64,000 nucleotides of DNA from JBBDUG01 sp040904025 (GTDB lineage: Bacteria; Patescibacteriota; Minisyncoccia; Phycocordibacterales; SW-6-46-9), in the NCBI GenBank assembly GCA_040904025.1, contig JBBDUG010000039.1:22829-86828 (forward strand), given 5' to 3'. Both the position numbers and the translations under genes were made by a program. A model generated the notes under the pieces. It was not told the DNA's origin, did no database searches, and was given only the letters and a program-made list of their open reading frames with translations. This document shows positions 1 to 7,362 of this stretch, piece after piece (the first letter of the stretch is position 1; every line of letters starts with the position of its first letter).

Positions 1-1
1 A

Positions 2-997
2 AAGGGTGTGATCGATCATTTTCGAAAGAATCTCGACTTAAAGGGATTCCGTAAAGGAAATGCTCCGGATGATGCAGTAAAAAAAGAAGTGGGGTCTGAC
101 CGTATTCTGCATGAAATGGCAGAGCGAGCACTTCAGAACGCATATCCCAAAATCGTATCTGAAGAGAAGCTTACGACTATCGGTCGTCCCCATATTTCCA
201 TTACCAAATTAGCAGAGAGTAATCCTCTTGAATTCAAAGCAGAGACCGCGCTCATGCCAGAAGTTGATCTTCCTGATTACAAATCAATCGCGGAGAAGAT
301 AATGGCTGAAGAAATAGAAGCTGAAATAACAGACAAAGACGTTGAAGGGGCGGTTAATCAGATCCGCACCCAGTGGGCAAAGAGCGAAAAACTTAAAAAA
401 ACCCAGGGAGAAGGCGAAGACGTTGACCCCTCCTCTATCACCGTTACCCCAGAAGAGCTTCCTGAACTCACAGATGAGTTTGTAAATGAGCTAGGAAACT
501 TCGAGAATGTTGAGGATTTCAAATCAAAACTCAAAGAAAACCTCGGGGAAGAAAAAAGGATGAAAGAAACAGAAAAGAAACGCGCTGAGCTTCTTGATGC
601 AATTCGCGAAGAAGCAGAAATGAATATCCCCTCAATTGTTATTGAGAGTGAGCTTGAAAAGATGATGCAAGAATTTCAAGGAAACGTAGAACGTGCCGGA
701 TTCAAGCTCGAAGAATATCTCGAGCAGACCGAGAAGAGCATGGATGATCTGCGTAATGAGTGGAGAGCTGATGCGCGCAAGCGTGCGGAAACACAGCTTG
801 TACTCAACAAGATCGCAATGGAAGAGAATATTAAACCGGATGAAAAGCGAGTTCAAGAAGAAGTTGGACGCATCATGAAGATGTATGATGATGCAAATGA
901 AGAGAGAGCTCGTATCTATGTTAAATCAATTCTCACCAACGAAGCAGTCCTGAAATGGCTCGAAGGTGGAGAAAAAGAGATGACGAGTGAGAAATAA
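2..997 (+). CDS. tig: Trigger factor, 5'-truncated, without PPIase domain
   Basis: Ribosome-associated chaperone that shields nascent chains. The reading frame is open to the window edge, so the true start lies upstream; the GTG at 8 is internal. The first visible residues hold the GFRKGNAP ribosome-binding signature (GFRxGxxP), which lies near residue 45 in the family. About 100 residues later the sequence runs straight into the helical C-terminal substrate-cradle domain (FENVEDFKSKL onward). The FKBP-like PPIase domain, normally about 100 residues with glycine-rich FxG motifs, is not visible. It ends 19 bp before clpP, the usual tig-clpP order; clpX does not follow. Family assignment is firm; loss of the PPIase domain is my reading of the sequence. 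Confidence 0.9.
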   Translation, partial: KGVIDHFRKNLDLKGFRKGNAPDDAVKKEVGSDRILHEMAERALQNAYPKIVSEEKLTTIGRPHISITKLAESNPLEFKAETALMPEVDLPDYKSIAEKIMAEEIEAEITDKDVEGAVNQIRTQWAKSEKLKKTQGEGEDVDPSSITVTPEELPELTDEFVNELGNFENVEDFKSKLKENLGEEKRMKETEKKRAELLDAIREEAEMNIPSIVIESELEKMMQEFQGNVERAGFKLEEYLEQTEKSMDDLRNEWRADARKRAETQLVLNKIAMEENIKPDEKRVQEEVGRIMKMYDDANEERARIYVKSILTNEAVLKWLEGGEKEMTSEK

Positions 998-1016
998 ATC
1001 ACTATACTAAAGCTAT

Positions 1017-1634
1017 ATGACTGACAACATGAACCCAATATACAACCATCTTATCCCCACTGTGATCGAGAAGTCACAGTTCGGAGAACGTGCATATGAT
1101 ATATATTCACGTCTCCTCAAAGAACGAATCATCTTTCTGGGAGGACCGATAAATGATGCAGTGGCAAATACAATCATTGCACAACTTCTCTTTCTCGAGA
1201 ACGAAGATTCGGCACGAGATATAAAACTCTATATCAATTCTCCAGGAGGATCGGTAACGGCAACACTGGCAATAATAGATACCATGAATCATATTCAACC
1301 AGATGTCGCAACATACTGTGTTGGTATCGCTGCATCCGGAGGAGCAATTACACTTGCAGCCGGAGCAAAAGGAAAGCGCTACGCACTCCCCAACGCTGAG
1401 GTCATGATCCACCAGCCACACGGTGGCGCACAAGGACAGGCAACTGATATTGAAATTACAGCAAAACACATCCTCCAGATACGAGAGCGATTAAATAAAC
1501 TTCTTGCGGACTTCACCGGACAGAAAATTGAAAAGATACACGATGATGTAGACCGCGACTTCTTTATGATCGCCGAAGAAGCAAAGAAATATGGAATTGT
1601 TGATGAGATCCTCACCAACAAAGAAAAGAAGTAA
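1017..1634 (+). CDS. clpP: ATP-dependent Clp protease proteolytic subunit
   Basis: Serine protease subunit that forms the tetradecameric chamber used by Clp ATPases. At 205 aa it has the usual length. The catalytic triad is visible as Ser107 (GIAASGGA), His132 (MIHQPHGG) and Asp181 (DRDFFM). The residues around the serine read AASGGA, not the common AASMGA, a modest change. A TATACT box at 1003-1008 lies 8 nt before the ATG, so the mRNA may start at or next to the start codon even though tig ends only 19 bp upstream. A strong terminator follows at 1656, so the gene can be transcribed alone. Its ATPase partner (ClpX/ClpA/ClpC) is not in the window. Confidence 0.97.
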   Translation: MTDNMNPIYNHLIPTVIEKSQFGERAYDIYSRLLKERIIFLGGPINDAVANTIIAQLLFLENEDSARDIKLYINSPGGSVTATLAIIDTMNHIQPDVATYCVGIAASGGAITLAAGAKGKRYALPNAEVMIHQPHGGAQGQATDIEITAKHILQIRERLNKLLADFTGQKIEKIHDDVDRDFFMIAEEAKKYGIVDEILTNKEKK

Positions 1635-1655
1635 TACACGCAACAACGCATAACA

Positions 1656-1686
1656 AAGCCCCAGGGATAAATCCCCGGGGCTTTTT
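1656..1686 (+). terminator. Rho-independent terminator after clpP
   Basis: AAGCCCC and GGGGCTT arms close a short hairpin and are followed by TTTTT. It separates clpP from rny. Confidence 0.9.
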
Positions 1687-1867
1687 GTGTTCGACATCAG
1701 AACTCAATTGTCGTAGTATTTAAAGGTACAATCATTTAATCAATAATCAGTGCTGTGGTGCGAATGCAAATACGATAGAAACGGATGTTATGAACTCAAA
1801 AATAGCTCAACAACAAGAAATAAATGGAATTGAGATAACGTAGCTTTACCGCCACGGCACTACTGAT

Positions 1868-3397
1868 ATGCCGTTAGAATTAGTCGCAGTCCTACTCACC
1901 GTCACCGGAATCATCGGTCTCGGTCTCGGATACTTCCTTAGATGGCTTTTGACGCTCGGGAAACGCGGAACGCTTGAAATGGACATCAAGGAGCGAATGC
2001 TCGAGGCAGAAGAAGAGGCAAAACGTCTCACCTTTGAAGCAGAGCAGAGAGCAGAAAAGATATTAGAAGAGGCACGAAAAGATATACGAGAAAGAGAAGA
2101 GGAGCTCAAAAAGACAGAACGGAGATTGATAAAGAAGGAAGAGCTTCTTGACCAAAGACAGATCGATATCGACAGTGAAGTAGATTATATAAAAGAACGT
2201 GTAGGAGAAATAAAAGAGCTTCGCGGGGAAGCTGAGAATCTTGTGGAACGCCGTCGAGGAGAACTTGAAAAGGCAACTGGTCTCTCCACAGAAGATGCGC
2301 GAGATGAGCTCCTAAAACAAATTGAGGCTGAATATGAAGAAGATCTCGCTATACGCATCCAAAAACTTGATCGTGATGCTGAAGAGCGCTTTGAGCGTAA
2401 AGCTCGTGAGGTGCTCACAACCGCTGTACATAGGCTAGGAAACAACTTAGAGAGCGATATCCTATCATCCACCATCTCACTCCCCTCTGAGGATGTGAAG
2501 GGGAAGATAATTGGTCGTGAAGGGAGAAATATAAAAGCGTTTGAACGTGCAACTGGGGTAGAGGTCGTCATCGACGACACTCCAGAGGTTGTTGTGCTCT
2601 CATCTTTCGATCCAGTACGACGTGCTATTGCAAAGCTCGCACTTGAGCGTCTGATAACTGACGGTCGCATTCAACCTGCACGAATTGAAGAGTTTGTTGA
2701 GAATGCGCAAAATGAGATAAATAAGGTTATAAAAGAAAAAGGAGAGGAGGCAGCATACGAATGCGGTATTCTCTCACTCGATGATCGTGTTATCTCTATC
2801 CTCGGTAGACTTCACTTCCGTACCAGTTACGGACAAAATGTACTTGCACATTCAATTGAGGTCTCACATCTTGCTGGAATGATAGCCGAAGAGATTGGGG
2901 CAGATGTCTCTGTCGCAAAGGCGGCGGGGCTCTTGCATGATATTGGGAAAGCCGTTGATCATGAGCTCCCCGGCACTCATGTTGCTATCGGAATACGAAT
3001 CCTACAGAAATTTGGAGTGGATAAAAGCATCATAGATGCAATGAAATCACACCATGAAGAACATCCATATGAGACCTTAGAATCATATATCGTGCAGGTA
3101 GCTGATTCCATTTCTGCAAGTCGCCCTGGTGCACGAAGAGACTCACTTGAGAATTACCTCAAACGCCTTGCGGAACTTGAAGCAATTGCAAATAAGGTCA
3201 ATGGTGTTGAGAAATCATATGCAATTTCAGCAGGAAGAGAAGTTCGAGTATTTGTCAATCCAGAAGAGATTAGCGATTACGAAGCTCACCGTCTTGCTCG
3301 CAAAATTGCAGAGCAAATTGAAAAAGAACTTCGGTACCCAGGAGAGATAAAGATACACGTTATACGAGAAAATAGAGTCGTTGCATTTGCGCGATAG
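1868..3397 (+). CDS. rny: Ribonuclease Y
   Basis: Membrane-anchored endoribonuclease that starts mRNA decay in many bacteria. Domain order is complete: one N-terminal membrane segment (about residues 3-27), a long charged coiled coil (about 40-200), a KH RNA-binding domain (GREGRN near residue 214) and an HD domain with LLHDIGK near residues 354-360 giving the metal-binding His-Asp pair. The length of 509 aa is typical. The 180 bp upstream hold no other gene. A weak AT-rich box (CACTACTGAT) directly before the ATG fits the leaderless pattern seen elsewhere but is not convincing alone. Confidence 0.96.
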   Translation: MPLELVAVLLTVTGIIGLGLGYFLRWLLTLGKRGTLEMDIKERMLEAEEEAKRLTFEAEQRAEKILEEARKDIREREEELKKTERRLIKKEELLDQRQIDIDSEVDYIKERVGEIKELRGEAENLVERRRGELEKATGLSTEDARDELLKQIEAEYEEDLAIRIQKLDRDAEERFERKAREVLTTAVHRLGNNLESDILSSTISLPSEDVKGKIIGREGRNIKAFERATGVEVVIDDTPEVVVLSSFDPVRRAIAKLALERLITDGRIQPARIEEFVENAQNEINKVIKEKGEEAAYECGILSLDDRVISILGRLHFRTSYGQNVLAHSIEVSHLAGMIAEEIGADVSVAKAAGLLHDIGKAVDHELPGTHVAIGIRILQKFGVDKSIIDAMKSHHEEHPYETLESYIVQVADSISASRPGARRDSLENYLKRLAELEAIANKVNGVEKSYAISAGREVRVFVNPEEISDYEAHRLARKIAEQIEKELRYPGEIKIHVIRENRVVAFAR

Positions 3398-3460
3398 AAA
3401 AGGCTTTGTTAAGCCTTGTATAAAGAATATAGAACAAGAGGTTGGCAAAATTGAGTAGAT

Positions 3461-3497
3461 AAAAAAGCATCGACTGTGTATGTCTGTGCTTTTTTCT
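3461..3497 (+). terminator. Probable terminator after rny
   Basis: AAAAAAGCA pairs with TGCTTTTTT around an inner GAC/GTC step and runs into T-rich sequence. The stem is AT-rich, so strength is uncertain. A second small hairpin (AAGGCTT/AAGCCTT) lies just after the rny stop at about 3400-3417. Confidence 0.6.
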
Positions 3498-3581
3498 TTC
3501 TCCTATCAATTATGACGTCTATTTAGGTAGAGGCGAAAAGAAGGGGTGGTGTTAAGTAAAGAGAATTTTCTATTCCTCTCA

Positions 3582-3610
3582 TTGCGCATTATAGGGCTTA
3601 ACTGTATACT
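3582..3610 (+). promoter_or_regulatory. Promoter for the HU gene
   Basis: TTGCGC (3582-3587), a 17-bp spacer and TATACT (3605-3610). This predicts a leader of about 60 nt before HU, unlike the leaderless starts of many neighbours. The TTGCGC -35 hexamer recurs before the DksA-like gene, and TTGCAC occurs before rpsO. Confidence 0.7.
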
Positions 3611-3678
3611 GGAATTTGGATGATGATAGATGGAAGTGATTCCATCTCACACCATTTACTCGCTAAATATACATTTCC

Positions 3679-3963
3679 ATGTCAGTAAATAAAGCTGCAA
3701 TTGTAGAAAAGATTCAAGAGGCAACCGGTAGTACTAAAGCAGACGCCGAGCGTGCCATGGGGGCAGTCATCGATACAATCGTTGACTCGCTTGCGAGAGA
3801 AGAGAAGGTTTCAATCGCAGGTCTCGGTATCTTTGATACCAAGATGCGAAAGGCACGAACCGCTCGCAACCCTCGCACAGGTGAACCTATTGAGGTTCCT
3901 GCGATGCTTGTGCCAAAGTTCCGTGCTGCAAAAGCTCTGAAAGAAGCTGTTCGCGGCGAGTAA
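3679..3963 (+). CDS. hup: HU-family DNA-binding protein
   Basis: Histone-like dimeric DNA-bending protein. At 94 aa it has the family length and the conserved beta-arm signature RNPRTGEPIEVPA followed by FRAAKALKEAV. The N-terminal helices (KAAIVEKIQEATG) match the dimerisation core. It stands alone between a promoter at 3582 and a terminator at 3979. No second HU/IHF gene is seen in the window. The family is certain; HU versus IHF subtype is not resolvable here, though a single-copy homodimeric HU is likely. Confidence 0.95.
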   Translation: MSVNKAAIVEKIQEATGSTKADAERAMGAVIDTIVDSLAREEKVSIAGLGIFDTKMRKARTARNPRTGEPIEVPAMLVPKFRAAKALKEAVRGE

Positions 3964-3978
3964 CTTTGCCCACTTACT

Positions 3979-4013
3979 AAAAACACCCAGCTCGTAGAGC
4001 CGGGTGTTTTTAG
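3979..4013. terminator. Bidirectional terminator between HU and the acidic gene
   Basis: AAACACCCAGCTC and GAGCCGGGTGTTT form a stem with one A-C mismatch, flanked by A and T runs on both sides. It can end both HU (+) and the convergent acidic gene (-). Confidence 0.85.
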
Positions 4014-4033
4014 TTTAGAAGAGAAGATTATTA

Positions 4034-4261
4034 TTACTCCCCTGCTCCATCTCCTGAAGGAGTTGCTACTGGAGTGTTTTCTTCATCGTCATCTGAACCT
4101 GCGTCTCCAGATTCAGATTGTGCTGGAGCTGAAGGAGCTGCTGGTGTACTTTGCTCCTCAGAAGAAGAGTCGTCTCCTCCATTACCGTCAGAGTTTTCCT
4201 CTGAAGGTGTTGGGGCTGGTGATGTATTCTGATCGTCCTGTGCCTGTGTGTTGTCTTCCAT
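4034..4261 (-). CDS. Small Asp/Glu/Ser/Pro-rich low-complexity protein
   Basis: About 75 aa, dominated by D, E, S, P, T, G and A, with no hydrophobic core, signal peptide or cysteine; probably disordered and strongly acidic. I chose the ATG at 4261 over an upstream in-frame ATG at 4327 because a TATAAT box overlaps that upstream ATG, so transcription should start downstream of it. No family is recognised. The reading frame is kept free of stops in a biased region, so some caution is needed, but the terminator at 3979 and the -10 box support a real gene. Confidence 0.55.
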   Translation of the reverse strand: MEDNTQAQDDQNTSPAPTPSEENSDGNGGDDSSSEEQSTPAAPSAPAQSESGDAGSDDDEENTPVATPSGDGAGE

Positions 4262-4395
4262 AAGAATATAGGTGCGGTTAGTGCTAAATAAAAAACGGTC
4301 GACAAAGCAACCGTCATTGCTTTCCATTATACATCATTAGAGAGTTATTTTTAGGGATGTGTGGAGAAGAGTAGAAAGCTCTTTGGTCGTAAAGA

Positions 4396-4773
4396 CTAAT
4401 TCTTTATCAACAAATCCAGTTCTTTCTTTGCAACTTTAAGAGATTCTTGTGCTTTTTCTATGTATTCCTCTACTTCGTTAATCTTTTCTTCCATTTCCTC
4501 CCTATTATCCACTTCAAAATGATTCCTTTGCGCTTTCATCTCAGAATCTGGTGTGTCTTTCAATTCTTCTAGGCTAAATGTAGTTTCATCAGTATCAAAG
4601 TAAGACATAGAGGAAAGAGATTCCTCTTTCAGCTCTTCTAGTTTCTTATTCAATTCCCCTATTGTCTGGGAGTAGTTCTTGATGTCATTGATAAGTCGGA
4701 GGACAAGGCTCTCAGCAGCCTTATCGGGATTCAAAGGTCCTTCTTCTGGTGCATTTGGGTTTATCTTTTCCAT
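4396..4773 (-). CDS. Hypothetical coiled-coil protein
   Basis: 125 aa, very rich in Glu and Lys, with two helical stretches likely to form coiled coils (about residues 22-52 and 88-120) separated by an acidic linker. No signal peptide or membrane segment, so presumably cytoplasmic. Transcribed toward the acidic gene and possibly co-transcribed with it, 135 bp apart. No recognised domain and no function can be assigned. Confidence 0.65.
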   Translation of the reverse strand: MEKINPNAPEEGPLNPDKAAESLVLRLINDIKNYSQTIGELNKKLEELKEESLSSMSYFDTDETTFSLEELKDTPDSEMKAQRNHFEVDNREEMEEKINEVEEYIEKAQESLKVAKKELDLLIKN

Positions 4774-4809
4774 GATGATATGTAGATTCAGTAGTTAATA
4801 AATCGTCTG

Positions 4810-4880
4810 TGCGGGATGCGGGAGTCGAACCCGCGCCCATTGCTTGGAAGGCAATTATTCTACCACTAAACTAATCCCGC
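4810..4880 (-). tRNA. tRNA-Gly(TCC)
   Basis: Cloverleaf with acceptor GCGGGAT/ATCCCGC, anticodon loop CTTCCAA and T arm GCGGG-TTCGACT-CCCGC. The 3' CCA is not encoded, so the CCA-adding enzyme at 7363 is needed. Confidence 0.95.
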
Positions 4881-4928
4881 AGTACGAGAGGATTGTACCA
4901 AAATTAGAAGGTTTCTCAATACCTAACC

Positions 4929-6002
4929 TTATTTCTGTACAAACACTGTACGTGTTGGATATGCAAATTCAATCCCCTCCTCTTCGAATCTGCGCATAAG
5001 TGCCAAGTTTATCTCCTCTTGAATATCCATGTATTCATTGTAATCCGGAGTGAGAATAAAGTATACAACCTCAAAATTAAGAGAGGAGTCTCCCAACTGT
5101 TTAAAGTTCGCACGATCAAATCGAGTTTGTTCAATACCACTAATAATTTCTTCCACTATTTCCCCTATTCTCCCAACCTTCTCCGCAGGAGTTTGATATG
5201 TCACTCCGAAAGAGAATTGAATACGACGCTCTTCCATTCTGCCGTAGTTTTGTATTTTTTCTGAGGTAAGTTGTCGATTTGAAAATATAAGCTCTTCCCC
5301 TGTCAGCGATTGTACGCGCGTTGTCTTTATCCCTATCTTTGTTACCGTTCCTAAATATTCTCCCACTTGTATAAAGTCTCCGATAACAAACGGCTTGTCG
5401 AAGTGTATAGCAAACGAACTAAAGAGATCACTGAGTATATTCTGAAGTGCGAAAGCTATAGCAATACCGCCGACTCCAAGACCGGCGATAAGTGAGGTGA
5501 CTTCTACTCCGAGATTGTTGAGAATAAAGATAACAACAACAACCCAGAGTGCCCAGCGTACAATTCCTACCAAGAACCGTGTGGTATAGAGAGATTCCTC
5601 CTCCAATTCTGGGGTAACACTGCGTCGCACTACGTAGCGTGTTAGACGTGTAAGAGCACGGATCCCATAGTGTGCAATCCAAACATAGAGAATTACCGTA
5701 AGGGTGGTGAATAACGTTGAATCAAGGGCGAGTGTCGTGATACCCAGGAACAGTGCTATGAAGATATAGAAAGGTGGACGTATTGAGTGAATTATTTCAA
5801 TAATGACATCATCAAAATCGGTCTCTGTCTTTTTCGCCCATTTTCGCACTCTGTGCAAGATAACCCGATAGACAAGAGCAAACACTCCCCAGAGAACGAT
5901 AAAAACCGCGGCTGCGTAGAGATACTCAATCGTCGTATTTCCAAAGAAAGCCTCTGCAGCCACATAGCCATCAATTGCGTTGGTGAATAAATCTTTAAAC
6001 AT
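4929..6002 (-). CDS. Small-conductance mechanosensitive channel, MscS family
   Basis: Inner-membrane tension-gated channel for osmotic shock release. 357 aa with several N-terminal membrane segments (about residues 25-190), then the pore-lining TM3 region rich in Gly and Ala (SLIAGLGVGGIAIAFALQ), and the cytosolic beta domain beginning DKPFVIGDFIQVGEYLG. It is somewhat longer than E. coli MscS (286 aa) because of extra N-terminal helices, as in YbdG/YnaI-like members. It stands as a single gene between two tRNAs. The subgroup cannot be fixed by eye. Confidence 0.93.
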   Translation of the reverse strand: MFKDLFTNAIDGYVAAEAFFGNTTIEYLYAAAVFIVLWGVFALVYRVILHRVRKWAKKTETDFDDVIIEIIHSIRPPFYIFIALFLGITTLALDSTLFTTLTVILYVWIAHYGIRALTRLTRYVVRRSVTPELEEESLYTTRFLVGIVRWALWVVVVIFILNNLGVEVTSLIAGLGVGGIAIAFALQNILSDLFSSFAIHFDKPFVIGDFIQVGEYLGTVTKIGIKTTRVQSLTGEELIFSNRQLTSEKIQNYGRMEERRIQFSFGVTYQTPAEKVGRIGEIVEEIISGIEQTRFDRANFKQLGDSSLNFEVVYFILTPDYNEYMDIQEEINLALMRRFEEEGIEFAYPTRTVFVQK

Positions 6003-6070
6003 GTTCCCACCCTATCAGATACTAGCCCTCTATCAACCCTCAGCTTTTTATGATACAGTACTCAATCGTA

Positions 6071-6141
6071 CGGGGCGTAGCATAATGGTAGTGTACGCGC
6101 TTTGGGAGCGCGTGGCCCGGGTTCGATTCCCGGCGCCCCGA
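6071..6141 (+). tRNA. tRNA-Pro(TGG)
   Basis: Acceptor CGGGGCG/CGCCCCG with C1-G72 as usual for bacterial tRNA-Pro, anticodon stem CGCGC/GCGCG, loop TTTGGGA, T arm CCGGG-TTCGATT-CCCGG. CCA is not encoded. Confidence 0.96.
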
Positions 6142-6280
6142 CTAAATACAAAAAGTCTCTTACTATCAGACATATTGGCTTTTTAGACAAAAAATGGGTA
6201 TTTAAGGTCATTTATATCGGTCAATCTGGTGTGAATAATATGTCCGATTAACGTAGTTAAGCCATATTTTTAGGACATTT

Positions 6281-6289
6281 TGTGGATAA
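6281..6289 (-). promoter_or_regulatory. DnaA box (consensus match)
   Basis: TGTGGATAA, the reverse complement of TTATCCACA, lies in the otherwise gene-free 6142-6341 interval. I see nothing else there beyond AT-rich sequence and a motif shared with 9270-9350. Confidence 0.5.
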
Positions 6290-6341
6290 GTGTGTGTATA
6301 TGTGTATAAAGGACGTCTTTTAGTGTCTTTTCTTATTCTAA

Positions 6342-6372
6342 TAAAAAACCGCGAATTCTTAATGAATCCGCG
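6342..6372 (-). terminator. Terminator of the 85-aa orphan gene
   Basis: On the minus strand CGCGGATTC pairs with GAATTCGCG (one G-U) around a 5-nt loop, followed by TTTTTT. Confidence 0.9.
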
Positions 6373-6397
6373 ACTGTAGGTTTACCTCATCCTCCAC

Positions 6398-6655
6398 TTA
6401 TCGTATATCGTCAGGAGGAGGAAGTTCGTGTATGGGACCCAGATCTCTCATAGCATCGAGAACCTTTTGGGTGATTTCGGCTCCAAAAGCCGCGTCATGG
6501 AGCTCAAAACGCACATTGTCATCTGTGATGTCATAGCCCAGGTCAGAAAAGGTTTCTGTGATTCCTGGTGGCCATTGATCTCTAGACGGGTACTTTTCTA
6601 TAAGCCTCTTCCAGAGAGTAACCGCTTTCTTTTGATTGGTCTTAGTTGGTTCCAT
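6398..6655 (-). CDS. Hypothetical 85-aa protein
   Basis: Small soluble protein with a basic N-terminus (KKAVTLWKRLIEKYP) and an acidic, proline-rich C-terminus ending PPPDDIR. No known domain is recognised. The gene is well supported by its signals: GGGAGG 6 nt before the ATG as a true Shine-Dalgarno sequence, a candidate promoter at 6715-6742, and a strong terminator at 6342. This monocistronic layout with a leader differs from the SD-poor genes around it. Confidence 0.75.
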   Translation of the reverse strand: MEPTKTNQKKAVTLWKRLIEKYPSRDQWPPGITETFSDLGYDITDDNVRFELHDAAFGAEITQKVLDAMRDLGPIHELPPPDDIR

Positions 6656-6714
6656 ACAAAACCTCCCGGGGTTTTATGTAGTTGCAGTGGAACAGTGTAT
6701 GTACCTATCTGCAC

Positions 6715-6742
6715 ATTATCAGACACTAAGAGACATGCACAA
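6715..6742 (-). promoter_or_regulatory. Candidate promoter of the 85-aa gene
   Basis: On the minus strand TTGTGC, 16 bp, GATAAT; the predicted leader is about 55 nt and carries the GGGAGG ribosome-binding site. Confidence 0.45.
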
Positions 6743-6796
6743 TACCCCATATAGTGATACACAGGGATGGAAAATCCTTAGTTTAAAATATTTCTG

Positions 6797-6867
6797 TGCG
6801 GGTAGGGAGAATCGAACTCCCGACTCGTCCTTGGCAAGGACGTGTTCTACCACTAAACCATACCCGC
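6797..6867 (-). tRNA. tRNA-Gly(GCC)
   Basis: Acceptor GCGGGTA/TACCCGC, anticodon stem CGTCC/GGACG with loop TTGCCAA, T arm CGGGA-GTTCGAT-TCTCC. Together with tRNA-Gly(TCC) it covers the glycine box. Confidence 0.95.
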
Positions 6868-6897
6868 ATTACACGTGTAACACGTCATATTATAGCC

Positions 6898-7188
6898 TCA
6901 CCCCCCTAATTCTTCAATTCGTCCGGCAACATAAAAGTCCCGCTGTGTTAGTCCCCCGGCATCATGTGTGGTGAGCATGAGCACAACCGAGTTATACGAC
7001 ACACAAATATCCGGATGATGATTCTCTTCTTCTGCAATCTCCGCCACTCTATTTACAAACACCATCGCATCAGAGAAATTCTCAAATTCAAACTCTTTCT
7101 GCAAAAGAGAGGTTTCAGTGTCAGCAATCCAACCACTCAGCTCTTTCACCTCTTCTTGGATTTCTTCGTTGGTAAGTGTTTTTGCCAT
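6898..7188 (-). CDS. Pterin-4a-carbinolamine dehydratase
   Basis: Predicted to dehydrate 4a-hydroxytetrahydropterin (PhhB/PCD/DCoH family). 96 aa, the full family length, with the active-site motif ENHHPD near residues 55-60, the upstream aromatic and acidic block (FENFSDAMVFVNRVAEIAEE), and the C-terminal THDAGGLTQRDF block. No aromatic amino acid hydroxylase or other pterin gene is in the window, so its partner is unknown; the family may have moonlighting roles. It lies between two tRNA genes on the same strand and may be co-transcribed with them. Confidence 0.93.
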   Translation of the reverse strand: MAKTLTNEEIQEEVKELSGWIADTETSLLQKEFEFENFSDAMVFVNRVAEIAEEENHHPDICVSYNSVVLMLTTHDAGGLTQRDFYVAGRIEELGG

Positions 7189-7218
7189 ATATACGTATTG
7201 TTACATGTATAACCTTTG

Positions 7219-7290
7219 TGCACCCGCCAGGATTCGAACCCGGAACGGCTGATCCGAAGTCAGCTGTGATATCCATTTCACCACGGGTGC
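7219..7290 (-). tRNA. tRNA-Arg(TCG)
   Basis: Acceptor GCACCCG/CGGGTGC, anticodon stem GCTGA/TCAGC with loop CTTCGGA, T arm CCGGG-TTCGAAT-CCTGG. Expected to read CGA and CGG. Confidence 0.94.
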
Positions 7291-7362
7291 GTTTCAGCCC
7301 CGACATAGTATCCCATTAATGGTAATGAAGCAAAATCTATACTACAATCCAATGGAATACAT

